A stretch of 27,449 nt of DNA from Bacillota bacterium (lineage in GTDB: Bacteria > Bacillota > Clostridia > Peptostreptococcales > Anaerovoracaceae): contig JAEEOX010000071.1 in NCBI GenBank assembly GCA_016284485.1, positions 1-27,449 on the forward strand. Direction: 5' to 3'. Position numbers and translations under genes: made by a program. The notes beneath the pieces are model-generated. The model was not told where the DNA came from, ran no database searches, and worked only from the letters and a program-made list of their open reading frames with translations. Of this stretch, positions 15,601 through 23,161 are shown piece after piece. How positions within the stretch are numbered: position 1 is the stretch's first letter; each line of letters begins with the position of its first letter.

Positions 15601-18524
15601 TATGCTCTCTGGACCTCTACCATGCGGAAGCACTCAATGATGTCTCCCTCTTTGACGTCGTTATAGTTCTCGATGCCGACTCCGCACTCATATCCCTGAG
15701 CGACTTCCTTGGCGTCGTCCTTGAATCTCTTGAGTGAGCTGATCTTGCCCTCGTGGATGACGATACCATCCCTGACAAGTCTGACTTCGGCATTTCTCAG
15801 GACCTTGCCCTCGGTTACGTAGGCGCCCGCGATCGTTCCAACGTTGGGTACCTTGAAGGTGGCTCTGACTTCCACCTTGCCCAGGACTTCTTCCTTGAAT
15901 TCCGGATCCAGCATACCCTTCATGGCGTCCTGGATCTCGTTGATTATGTCGTAGATGACTCTGTAGAGTCTGATCTGTACGTTCTCGGTGTCCGCAAAAG
16001 ATGTTACCGCCGTAGTGGGACGTACGTTGAATCCGATGATGATGGATCCTGTGGTGGATGCCAGCATTACGTCGGACTCGTTGATGGTTCCCACTCCTGT
16101 GTGGACCACCTTGACCCTTACGTTCTCATTGTTGAGCTTCTCAAGGGAGGATACGATGGCTTCAACGGAACCTGCAACGTCTGCCTTGATGATCAGGTTA
16201 AGGTCCTTGACCTCGCCTTCCTGGATCTGGCTGAACAGCTGCTCCAGAGTGGAGGAAGCATTCCTTGCAAGGATCTCTTCTCTCAGCTTCTCTTTCCTGT
16301 TCTGAGCGATCTCACGGGCGGTCTTGTCGTCCTTGACCACGTTGAATTCGTCTCCTGCCTCCGGAACGTCGTCCAGACCCAGGATCTCAACTGCTGTTGC
16401 AGGACCGGCCTTGGAGATCTTCTTTCCTCTGTAGTCGGTCATGAGCCTGATCTTACCGTAGCAGTTTCCTACTACCACGGACTGGCCTGCCTTCAGGGTG
16501 CCGTTATCTACGAGAAGTGTGGCAACGGGACCTCTGGTCTTGTCAAGTCTTGCTTCTACCACCGAACCCTTGGCCAGTCTGTTGGGATTGGCCTTAAGCT
16601 CCAGCACCTCAGCCTGAAGGAGAATCATTTCCAGAAGGTTTTCGATTCCGTCACCCTTCTTGGCGGATACCGGGCAGCAGATGGTCTCTCCGCCCCACTC
16701 CTCAACGAGGATACCGTGCTCGGAAAGTTCCTGCTTGACTCTGTCGGGGTTGGCACCGGGCTTATCCATCTTGTTGATGGCAACGATGATGGGTACTCCG
16801 GCTGCCTTGGCGTGAGATATGGACTCTATGGTCTGAGGCATTACTCCGTCATCCGCGGCTACCACCAGTACGGCGATATCCGTGACGTGTGCGCCTCTGG
16901 CACGCATTGCAGTGAACGCTTCGTGTCCCGGGGTATCCAGGAACACTATCTTCTGACCGTTGGAGTAAACTTCGGAAGCACCGATGTGCTGGGTGATACC
17001 GCCGGCTTCTCCTATGGCCACGTTGGTCTTTCTGATGGCGTCCAGAAGGGATGTTTTACCGTGGTCTACGTGTCCCATGACGGTAACGAAGGGTGCTCTG
17101 GGAACCAGATCTTCTTCCTTGTCCTCGAAGTCTTCGATACCCTCTTCGGGATTCTCTTCCTCGACCTTGGCAACCACCACGCTGATGCCCAGCTCGTCGG
17201 CCAGGATCATTACGGTGTCCTCATCCAGGTTCTGGTTGATGTTGGCCATGATGCCCATCTTCATGAGGGCCATGATGACCGTGTTGAGGCTGATGTCAGC
17301 CTGCTCGCAGAATCCGCCCACCGTAATGGGAACTGTGACTGCGATGGTTCCGGTGGGAAGATCCTCCATGATGTCCGGCTCTTCCTCCTGGACCTGCTGA
17401 CGGTACTGGGAGTGCTTCTTGGGCTTCTCGGCCTTCTCCAGGGAACGGAGCTCCATTCCCTTCTTGGATTTCTTTCCGCCTTCCTCCAGCTTGCTGAACT
17501 TGTCGTGCTCCTTGTCGCCCCTCTTCTTGTCGGGTTTGCCGGGATATTTCTGGGACTGATTGGCCTGTACAGAGAAATCTCTGACTCTGGGTTTCTTGTC
17601 CTGAGGCTGTCTCCTGTCTGCCTGATCCCTGTCCTTATCCTTGCCCTGGGATCTTCCCTCAGCGGCCTTGCCGTTTCCGTCCTTCTTGGAAGGTCTTCTT
17701 CCGGACTTCTCGCCGTCCTGAGATCTTCTGGCGCTCTTCTCAGCATCTTTCTGAGCCTTGCGCTCCTCTTCTTTCTTTTTCATCCTCTCGGCAAGGGCTT
17801 CCTCCTCCGCCTTTACCTCGGCGGCGGTCTTTATGATCTTGGGCCCGACGAATTCCTTCTTCTTGGGCTTCTCCGCCTCAGCCTTCTTGGGTGCGGGTGC
17901 GGGCTCCTTGACCTTTTCAGTTTCCTTGGCCTTGACTTCCTCGGCAGCAGTCTCTGCGGTCTCCTTCACCACTTCGGCTGTCTCCTTTACAGTCTTGGCT
18001 TTGGTCTTCTTAGGCTTCTCCTTTGCAGGTTCCTCAGGTGCCTCAGTCTTTTCTTCGACTGCCTCCTTAACGGGTTCTTCTGCCTTGACGGGCTCCGGTG
18101 CAGGAGCCTCCTGGGCCTTCTTTTCTTTCTCGGCCGCCTTGGCTCTGGCTTCCTCTTCAGCCTTAGCCTTGGCTTCAGCCTCCGCCTTGGCCCTGGCTTC
18201 CTTTGCAGCCTGCTCTTCCGCAGCCTTTCTGAGGGCCTCTTCCTCCTTGGCCTGCTCCGCTCTCTGGGCTTCAAGGGCCTTGTCGGTCACGTCTTTTGAC
18301 ACAGGAACAAGCCCCTTGGGGATCCTTGATGTCCTCCCTTCGAGGTTCTTATTGGGGACTACAGTCCCTACGATCCTGCTTCTGCCCTTTGCAGCGGGCT
18401 TGGGTGCCTCAGCCTCTTCGGCTTCCTTAGGCAGCACCTTCTTTGCCTGCTGTGGCTTGGGGATCACGGCGGCCTTTACGGTCACCTTTGGGTCCTTCAA
18501 GTCATTGGTGTTCTTCTCTGTCAT
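15600..18524 (-). CDS. infB: Translation initiation factor IF-2
   Basis: IF-2 is the GTPase that brings initiator tRNA to the 30S subunit and promotes subunit joining. Of the 974 residues, about the first 390 are low-complexity Ala/Lys/Glu/Pro-rich sequence, probably disordered or coiled. Then come an IF2_N domain and the G domain (GHVDHGKT at 484-491, DTPG at 530-533, NKMD at 584-587), followed by domains II-IV. The ATG at 18522-18524 follows GGGAGG at 9 nt; a GTG three codons upstream is less likely. It overlaps ylxQ by 23 nt and rbfA by 1 nt. A long open frame on the opposite strand reflects its codon bias. Confidence 0.98.
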   Translation of the reverse strand: MTEKNTNDLKDPKVTVKAAVIPKPQQAKKVLPKEAEEAEAPKPAAKGRSRIVGTVVPNKNLEGRTSRIPKGLVPVSKDVTDKALEAQRAEQAKEEEALRKAAEEQAAKEARAKAEAEAKAKAEEEARAKAAEKEKKAQEAPAPEPVKAEEPVKEAVEEKTEAPEEPAKEKPKKTKAKTVKETAEVVKETAETAAEEVKAKETEKVKEPAPAPKKAEAEKPKKKEFVGPKIIKTAAEVKAEEEALAERMKKKEEERKAQKDAEKSARRSQDGEKSGRRPSKKDGNGKAAEGRSQGKDKDRDQADRRQPQDKKPRVRDFSVQANQSQKYPGKPDKKRGDKEHDKFSKLEEGGKKSKKGMELRSLEKAEKPKKHSQYRQQVQEEEPDIMEDLPTGTIAVTVPITVGGFCEQADISLNTVIMALMKMGIMANINQNLDEDTVMILADELGISVVVAKVEEENPEEGIEDFEDKEEDLVPRAPFVTVMGHVDHGKTSLLDAIRKTNVAIGEAGGITQHIGASEVYSNGQKIVFLDTPGHEAFTAMRARGAHVTDIAVLVVAADDGVMPQTIESISHAKAAGVPIIVAINKMDKPGANPDRVKQELSEHGILVEEWGGETICCPVSAKKGDGIENLLEMILLQAEVLELKANPNRLAKGSVVEARLDKTRGPVATLLVDNGTLKAGQSVVVGNCYGKIRLMTDYRGKKISKAGPATAVEILGLDDVPEAGDEFNVVKDDKTAREIAQNRKEKLREEILARNASSTLEQLFSQIQEGEVKDLNLIIKADVAGSVEAIVSSLEKLNNENVRVKVVHTGVGTINESDVMLASTTGSIIIGFNVRPTTAVTSFADTENVQIRLYRVIYDIINEIQDAMKGMLDPEFKEEVLGKVEVRATFKVPNVGTIAGAYVTEGKVLRNAEVRLVRDGIVIHEGKISSLKRFKDDAKEVAQGYECGVGIENYNDVKEGDIIECFRMVEVQRA

Positions 18525-18918
18525 CAAACGCACCTCCCGTTAGTGTTGTATTATCGATCGCACCTGCGACCGTGTCTGCGAATTCTTTGTCCGTGATGCC
18601 GAAAACTCCTGCCCCGTATTTGCCCGTGGCTTTCGCGAGAGCATCACTCTCACCGTATCTTCTGACTTCCACGCCCAGCCTCTCAGCCCTGCGCAAAAGT
18701 TTTTCCGCGGAGTTCTCCGCCATGTCCATGGCCACTATAAGCAGCTTCACGGACCCTTTTTCCATCTCGGAAAGACATGTGTTGGTCCCGGTCCTCAGTT
18801 TGCCCGCCTTGGCGCAAAATCCCAGGTACGAGAGAACTTTCCTGCTGTAATATGCAGCTCTCTCCTCACCGGTCATGAGTTCCGGATCAGGTCTGGTCTT
18901 GGATCTTTTGCTGTTCAA
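18502..18918 (-). CDS. ylxQ: L7Ae/L30e/S12e/Gadd45-family RNA-binding protein YlxQ
   Basis: The 138-residue product contains an L7Ae-type fold: KVLSYLGFCAKAGKLRTGTNTCLSEMEKGSVKLLIVAMDMAENSAEKL, with the glycine and basic residues expected for kink-turn RNA binding. YlxQ occupies this place in the nusA-infB operon across Firmicutes; its RNA target here is unknown. The start is taken as TTG at 18916-18918, with AGGAGG 5 nt upstream and overlap with the ylxR stop. The ATG 14 codons later (18874-18876) is the alternative and gives a length nearer the family norm. The C-terminus overlaps infB by 23 nt. Confidence 0.88.
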   Translation of the reverse strand: MNSKRSKTRPDPELMTGEERAAYYSRKVLSYLGFCAKAGKLRTGTNTCLSEMEKGSVKLLIVAMDMAENSAEKLLRRAERLGVEVRRYGESDALAKATGKYGAGVFGITDKEFADTVAGAIDNTTLTGGAFDDREEHQ

Positions 18919-19136
18919 TCGGCCCTCCTGAAGTCCATCCTGCGCTTCTTCTGAGCCCTCTTAAGGCACTCGGGGGAGTTCTTGCAAAGATATGCTCCCC
19001 TGCCGGCAGCATTTCCCGTCTCATCGTACTCGTAGCACTTGTCCATGGGACGGATCACGTATCTGTCCAGCTCCTCCTTGGGCTTGGATTGGCCGCAGCC
19101 GGCACATCTCCTCATTGGAATGGATCTATTCTTCAT
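18915..19136 (-). CDS. ylxR: YlxR family nucleic-acid-binding protein
   Basis: This 73-residue basic protein has the YlxR hallmark CAGCG near the start (C11, C14) and the GRGAYLC motif followed by CLKRAQKKRRMDFR. YlxR of Firmicutes has been reported to bind RNase P RNA and to affect transcription; which role applies here cannot be judged. The ATG at 19134-19136 has AAGGAAAC upstream and lies 11 nt inside nusA. It overlaps ylxQ at its stop codon. Order nusA-ylxR-ylxQ-infB is the standard one. Confidence 0.94.
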   Translation of the reverse strand: MKNRSIPMRRCAGCGQSKPKEELDRYVIRPMDKCYEYDETGNAAGRGAYLCKNSPECLKRAQKKRRMDFRRAD

Positions 19137-20244
19137 CTGAAGTTTCCTTTTCAGTTTCCTGAGCCTCTGCCGCCTCGGCGGGAGCTTCTTCCTTCTGCTC
19201 GTCATCGCCGAAATACTGGCTGTGGCTCTTGATGTCTATGGTCCAGCCGGATACTCTGGCTGCCAGACGGGCGTTCTGTCCGCCCTTGCCGATGGCCAGT
19301 GAAAGCTGGTAATCCGGAACTACGACCTCCGCCTTCTTCTCGTCGGGATCGGGTACTATCACTCTCTCCACCTTGGCGGGGCTCAGAACGTTGGCCACCA
19401 GCTCGTCGGTGTCCTCGGACCAGGGAATGATGTCCACCTTCTCACCGTTGAGTTCGTCAACGATAGCCTGGACTCTGGTTCCTCTGGTTCCTACGCATGC
19501 TCCTACCGGATCTACGTTCTCATCTTCTGTGTATACTGCCATCTTGGTGCGGGAACCTGCTTCTCTGGCGATGCCCTTGATCACGACTGTGCCGTCCTCG
19601 ATCTCGGGGACTTCCAGTTCAAACAGTCTCTTCACCAGACCGGGATGGCTCCTGGAAAGGAATACCTGGGGTCCCTTGGCGGTGTCCTTCACGTCCATGA
19701 CGTAGACCTTGATGCGGTCGTTTACTCTGTATCTCTCGCCGGGCACCTGCTCGTTTCTGGACAGCACGCCCTCAGTGTTTCCAAGGCTCACATATACTGT
19801 ATCGTTGAATATCCTGCCGATCCTGCCTGTGACGATCTCTCCCTTTCTGGAGACGAAATCGTCGTAGATCATCTTTCTCTCGGCTTCTCTGATCTTCTGC
19901 ACCACCACCTGCTTGGCAGTCTGAGCAGCGATCCTTCCGAATCCGCTGGGATCCACCTGGAACTCGATGATGTCGCCTACTTCGTATCTGTCATCGATCT
20001 CCCTGGCTTCCTCGAGGGTCATCTGTGTATCCTCGTCCTCCAGTTCTTCAACTACTTCCATTCTGAGGAAAGCCAGCATCTCGCCGGTCTCACGGTTGAT
20101 CTCGACCCTGACGTTCTGCTCTGTGCCGTAGTTTTTCTTGTAAGCCCTGATGATCGCAGCCTCTATAGCTTCGTAAATGACGTCTCTGGGGATGTCCTTT
20201 TCCTTCGACAAAGCATCGACGGCTTCGATAAATTCCATGTTCAT
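19126..20244 (-). CDS. nusA: Transcription termination/antitermination factor NusA
   Basis: NusA binds RNA polymerase and nascent RNA to control pausing, termination and antitermination. The 372-residue protein shows an N-terminal polymerase-binding domain (MNMEFIEAVDALSKEKDI), an S1 domain (about residues 136-200) and two KH domains (GACVGTRGTRVQAIVDELNG and LAIGKGGQNARLAARVSGW). An acidic Glu/Ala tail ends it. It lacks the long C-terminal acidic repeats of enterobacteria, as is normal in Firmicutes. The ATG at 20242-20244 follows GGAAG; a second ATG two codons on is possible. It lies 28 nt after rimP. Confidence 0.97.
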   Translation of the reverse strand: MNMEFIEAVDALSKEKDIPRDVIYEAIEAAIIRAYKKNYGTEQNVRVEINRETGEMLAFLRMEVVEELEDEDTQMTLEEAREIDDRYEVGDIIEFQVDPSGFGRIAAQTAKQVVVQKIREAERKMIYDDFVSRKGEIVTGRIGRIFNDTVYVSLGNTEGVLSRNEQVPGERYRVNDRIKVYVMDVKDTAKGPQVFLSRSHPGLVKRLFELEVPEIEDGTVVIKGIAREAGSRTKMAVYTEDENVDPVGACVGTRGTRVQAIVDELNGEKVDIIPWSEDTDELVANVLSPAKVERVIVPDPDEKKAEVVVPDYQLSLAIGKGGQNARLAARVSGWTIDIKSHSQYFGDDEQKEEAPAEAAEAQETEKETSDEE

Positions 20245-20272
20245 TGTCTGGTTCTTCCTTTCGTAGTACCTT

Positions 20273-20845
20273 TTAGTCGAAAATTACTGCAAGATTTACC
20301 TTGCTTATGTCTTTCAGTGAAAGTTCTATGCTTATTTCTTTCAGAGCCTGCGGGCTTATCCTGGCCCCGGGCTTCCGGTTCTTTTTCTTGAGGTCTATGA
20401 CAGTGTCGAAACCCACTCTGTAGTCGGATCCGTCCTGCACAAAAGACGTTAGTATCCCGGTGAAGTTCCTGATGCCGAAGCTTCTGAGATCCAGCCCCTC
20501 GTACTCGCCCTCCAGGGGTCCGTACAGGCTGACCTCCACTTCCTTCCCTAGAGAAGCTTCATAGTGCCAGGGCTTCTTAAGTTCCCTGTCAAGCCCCGGG
20601 GAGCTCACCATGAGATAGTAGTTTTCCGCGATGGGATCCAGCTTGTCCAGCTCATCCGAGAGGAAAACACTGACCTTCTCGCAGTCATCGGTGGACACGT
20701 ACTCGCCGTCTGTCCTGTCGATGAATACCTTGAGGTAGCGTTCTCTTCCCTCCTTGGTGAATTCGCAGTCCCAAAGTCTTATGTGGTAGTCCTCGGGAAG
20801 TCTCCCTATCAGTTCCTCCACAAGAGTTACTGTTCCGCCTGCCAT
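20273..20845 (-). CDS. rimP: Ribosome maturation factor RimP
   Basis: RimP helps 30S assembly, mainly around S12 and the central pseudoknot. The 190-residue product is somewhat longer than the usual ~150. It contains CEFTKEGRERYLKVFIDR, the STDDCEKVS and MVSSPGLDRELK signatures, and a C-terminal SH3-like domain. The ATG at 20843-20845 follows AGAGG at 7 nt. It is the first gene of the nine-gene nusA-infB operon, with a promoter at 20921-20949 and a stable hairpin in its leader. Confidence 0.95.
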   Translation of the reverse strand: MAGGTVTLVEELIGRLPEDYHIRLWDCEFTKEGRERYLKVFIDRTDGEYVSTDDCEKVSVFLSDELDKLDPIAENYYLMVSSPGLDRELKKPWHYEASLGKEVEVSLYGPLEGEYEGLDLRSFGIRNFTGILTSFVQDGSDYRVGFDTVIDLKKKNRKPGARISPQALKEISIELSLKDISKVNLAVIFD

Positions 20846-20866
20846 AAAATACCTCTAATCAACAAC

Positions 20867-20892
20867 TTAGGAGTGGCTTTCGCCACTCCTAA
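20867..20892 (-). promoter_or_regulatory. Leader hairpin of the rimP-nusA operon
   Basis: A perfect 11-bp inverted repeat (TTAGGAGTGGC / GCCACTCCTAA) encloses a GAAA tetraloop when read on the minus strand. It lies in the predicted 5' leader, about 10 nt upstream of the rimP ribosome binding site. No U-run follows, so it is not a terminator. GNRA tetraloops are very stable and often protein or RNA docking sites. Confidence 0.75.
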
Positions 20893-20920
20893 AGCAATAA
20901 CGTACATTAATAACATGGTC

Positions 20921-20949
20921 ATATTACTATACAAAACCATAAAAATCAA
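20921..20949 (-). promoter_or_regulatory. Promoter of the rimP-nusA-infB operon
   Basis: A TTGATT -35 box (20944-20949), 17-nt spacer and TAATAT -10 box (20921-20926) lie between the alarmone synthetase gene and rimP. The predicted start is near 20914, giving a leader of about 70 nt that includes the hairpin. Confidence 0.7.
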
Positions 20950-20968
20950 GGGTTTTTTGATATTTAGG

Positions 20969-21622
20969 CTATTTCTTGACCTCATCGAAGATCTTTTGCA
21001 TCCTCTCGTCCAGCTTGGCCGATACCTCGGCGCAGGCCTTGAGCTCGATGTTGGTCTTGTCTGAGATCTTACCCTCGTTGTTCTGCTTGTATCTGAGCTG
21101 CCTCTCCAGGGAGCCCCAGAAATCCATGGCAACGGTCCTCACCTGGACCTCCACGGGGGTTATGACCTTGCTGTCGATGTGATATACCGGCACGTTGAGT
21201 GCCAGGTGCAGACTCCTGTATCCGTTGGGTTTGGGATTCTTGATGTAATCCTTGAGGGACACAAGTTCGATGTCGTCCTGAGACGTAAGCATGTCCGCCA
21301 CCGCGTAAACATCCTCGATGAAATTGCAGACCACTCTCAGTCCCGCTATGTCTCTGATGTTCTCTCTTGCGGAAGGTACCGAGACCTCACAGCCCAGCCT
21401 TCTCAGCTTCTCCTCTATGGATTCCGGAGTCTTCAGTCTCTTGTCTATGTGATGTATGGGGGAATAGTCGTTTCTGACCTCGAAGTCGCTTACGAGTATC
21501 TCCAGTCTCGTGTAGACTGTCTGTATGGCGTCATCGTACTCCCGGTGGAAAAGCTTGAAGCCCTCCTGCTCACCGAGAGGTTTGTTGAGGCTCTGATCAG
21601 TCCATTTCAAAGTAAAATTCAC
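20969..21622 (-). CDS. Small alarmone synthetase (RelA/SpoT-type GTP pyrophosphokinase)
   Basis: The 217-residue product is a single-domain (p)ppGpp synthetase of the RelP/RelQ group. It transfers pyrophosphate from ATP to GDP or GTP. Visible family blocks are SPIHHIDKRLKTPESIEEKL (54-73), RDIAGLRVVC (90-99), NGYRSLHL (133-140) and EVQVRT (158-163). No hydrolase, TGS or ACT domain is present, so it cannot degrade the alarmone. The start is uncertain: the GTG at 21620-21622 has a purine tract only 2 nt upstream, and a TTG four codons later (21608-21610) is possible. It follows the oxidoreductase gene by 21 nt, so it is probably in the same transcript. No convincing terminator separates it from the rimP promoter. 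Confidence 0.92.
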   Translation of the reverse strand: MNFTLKWTDQSLNKPLGEQEGFKLFHREYDDAIQTVYTRLEILVSDFEVRNDYSPIHHIDKRLKTPESIEEKLRRLGCEVSVPSARENIRDIAGLRVVCNFIEDVYAVADMLTSQDDIELVSLKDYIKNPKPNGYRSLHLALNVPVYHIDSKVITPVEVQVRTVAMDFWGSLERQLRYKQNNEGKISDKTNIELKACAEVSAKLDERMQKIFDEVKK

Positions 21623-21643
21623 TTCCTTCCGGATGAAATATGT

Positions 21644-23161
21644 TTATCTCTTGGTCACCCTGAGGTCCACTCCAAGACCCAGGACGTCCTTAACTATCAC
21701 GTCACCGATGGCAGGTCTCTCGTCCAGTTCGATCTTGTCCACCAACTCCATGAGCTCCATGATCCTGGTCTTGGGGATGGGGCCGGAGGTCTTGGCAGGC
21801 ACTCTGAAATCGTAGAGTGTGCTGTCAGTCGCGGGACTTGCGTTCTCCCCGTCAAGGTTGAGCACCGCATCCGCCTTCCGTCTGAGTCTCACCGTGGTGG
21901 TGACCACTCTCGAAGGTGTGGTCATCTCGTTCCTTCCGTAGATCCTTCCCTTGGGGCATCCGTTGCCGGTCACCCTGTAGTTCTGATCCGGATACACCTT
22001 GAGGTGACATCCTCTGGGACATGATGTACAGATGAATTCATTCTCGCCCATCTTGAAGGCTGCTCCGTCCGGACTGGGCGGCAGGAAGTGCTGGATCTCT
22101 CCCTTCTTCCTGTTGTATCTGTATGTGCCGCTCTTCATAAGCTGCTGATTCACCCACATCGTATAGTAGTTGGTGAGCACGTATTCAGCGGCAGATCTTC
22201 CCGCAAGCTCCGCTTCCCTGGTGACGTTGTCCACCAGGTCGTGGACGTGAGCCACGTTTCCGCAGGCGAAGAATCCTTCCACGGACGTCTCCATGTTCTC
22301 ATGGACCACTGTGCCGTTGGACTTCTGATCCACCTTGATGCCGGCCTTCAGTGAAAGCTCGTTCTCAGGGATCAGTCCCACCGAAAGCAGCAGCGTATCG
22401 CAGTCGAAGTACATCTCAGTCCCCGGGATGGGCTTCATCTTGTCGTCCACCTTGGAGACCACCACCTGCTGGACGCGGTCTTTGCCCTTGATGTCCGTAA
22501 CCGTGTGGGAAAGATAGAGAGGAATGTTGAAATCGTTGAGGCACTGGACCACGTTCCTGGCCAGTCCTCCGCAGTAAGGCATGACCTCGACGCAGGCCAG
22601 TACCTTGGCTCCCTCCAGAGTCATACGGCGGGCCATGATGAGCCCGATGTCACCGGATCCCAGGATGACTACGCGCTTACCCGGCATATATCCGTCAACG
22701 TTGACGTATCTCTGAGCCGCTCCCGCAGTCAGGATACCTGCCGGTCTCATTCCCGGCGTGTTGATGGCTCCTCTGGTACGCTCCCTGCATCCCATGGCAA
22801 GTATCACGGATCTGGCCTTCAGTTTCCTGAAACCGGTCTCCCTTCCTACAACCGTCACTGTCTTTAAGGGCTTGCCGTTTCCGTCATCCTCATCGGTACC
22901 CAGATCCAGAACCATGGTGTCCAGCATCACCTGGATGCCGGCTTCCTTCACTCTGTCGATGAATCTGGAGGCGTACTCCGGACCTGTCAGTTCCTCGCCG
23001 AAATACCTAAGCCCGAAACCGTTGTGGATGCACTGGTTGAGGATCCCTCCCAGTTCCACGTCTCTCTCAACTATAAGTATGTTCTTGAGGCCGCCTGCAT
23101 GTGCAGCACAGGCCGCAGCCATTCCGGCCGGACCGCCGCCTATAACTATTACGTCATACAT
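21644..23161 (-). CDS. FAD/NAD(P)-dependent oxidoreductase fused to a DUF1667-type four-cysteine domain
   Basis: The 505-residue protein joins two units. Residues 1 to about 350 form a pyridine-nucleotide-disulfide-type oxidoreductase: FAD loop DVIVIGGGPAGMAAA near the start, NAD(P) loop VVILGSGDIGLIMARR, and a second FAD motif FFACGNVAHVHDLVDN. From about residue 370, a small domain with C378, C381, C385 and C402 (CTSCPRGC and GNGCPKG) matches DUF1667, often a separate gene. Related pairs with a GlpA-like protein resemble anaerobic glycerol-3-phosphate dehydrogenase subunits, but the substrate is unproven. The ATG at 23159-23161 overlaps the upstream stop by 1 nt and follows AGGAGG. The cysteines probably bind a metal or cluster (inference). 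Confidence 0.9.
   Translation of the reverse strand: MYDVIVIGGGPAGMAAACAAHAGGLKNILIVERDVELGGILNQCIHNGFGLRYFGEELTGPEYASRFIDRVKEAGIQVMLDTMVLDLGTDEDDGNGKPLKTVTVVGRETGFRKLKARSVILAMGCRERTRGAINTPGMRPAGILTAGAAQRYVNVDGYMPGKRVVILGSGDIGLIMARRMTLEGAKVLACVEVMPYCGGLARNVVQCLNDFNIPLYLSHTVTDIKGKDRVQQVVVSKVDDKMKPIPGTEMYFDCDTLLLSVGLIPENELSLKAGIKVDQKSNGTVVHENMETSVEGFFACGNVAHVHDLVDNVTREAELAGRSAAEYVLTNYYTMWVNQQLMKSGTYRYNRKKGEIQHFLPPSPDGAAFKMGENEFICTSCPRGCHLKVYPDQNYRVTGNGCPKGRIYGRNEMTTPSRVVTTTVRLRRKADAVLNLDGENASPATDSTLYDFRVPAKTSGPIPKTRIMELMELVDKIELDERPAIGDVIVKDVLGLGVDLRVTKR

Noticed and set aside
15753..18299. 848-codon open frame on the plus strand
   Set aside because: It lies fully antisense to infB, whose domains are unmistakable. 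The translation is a low-complexity Leu/Gly-rich mirror of the Ala/Lys/Glu-rich IF-2 N-terminus, with no start signals.
20945..20971. Terminator after the alarmone synthetase
   Set aside because: Only a 5-bp A/T-rich ATCAA/TTGAT stem followed by four T; too weak to call, and it overlaps the rimP promoter -35 box.
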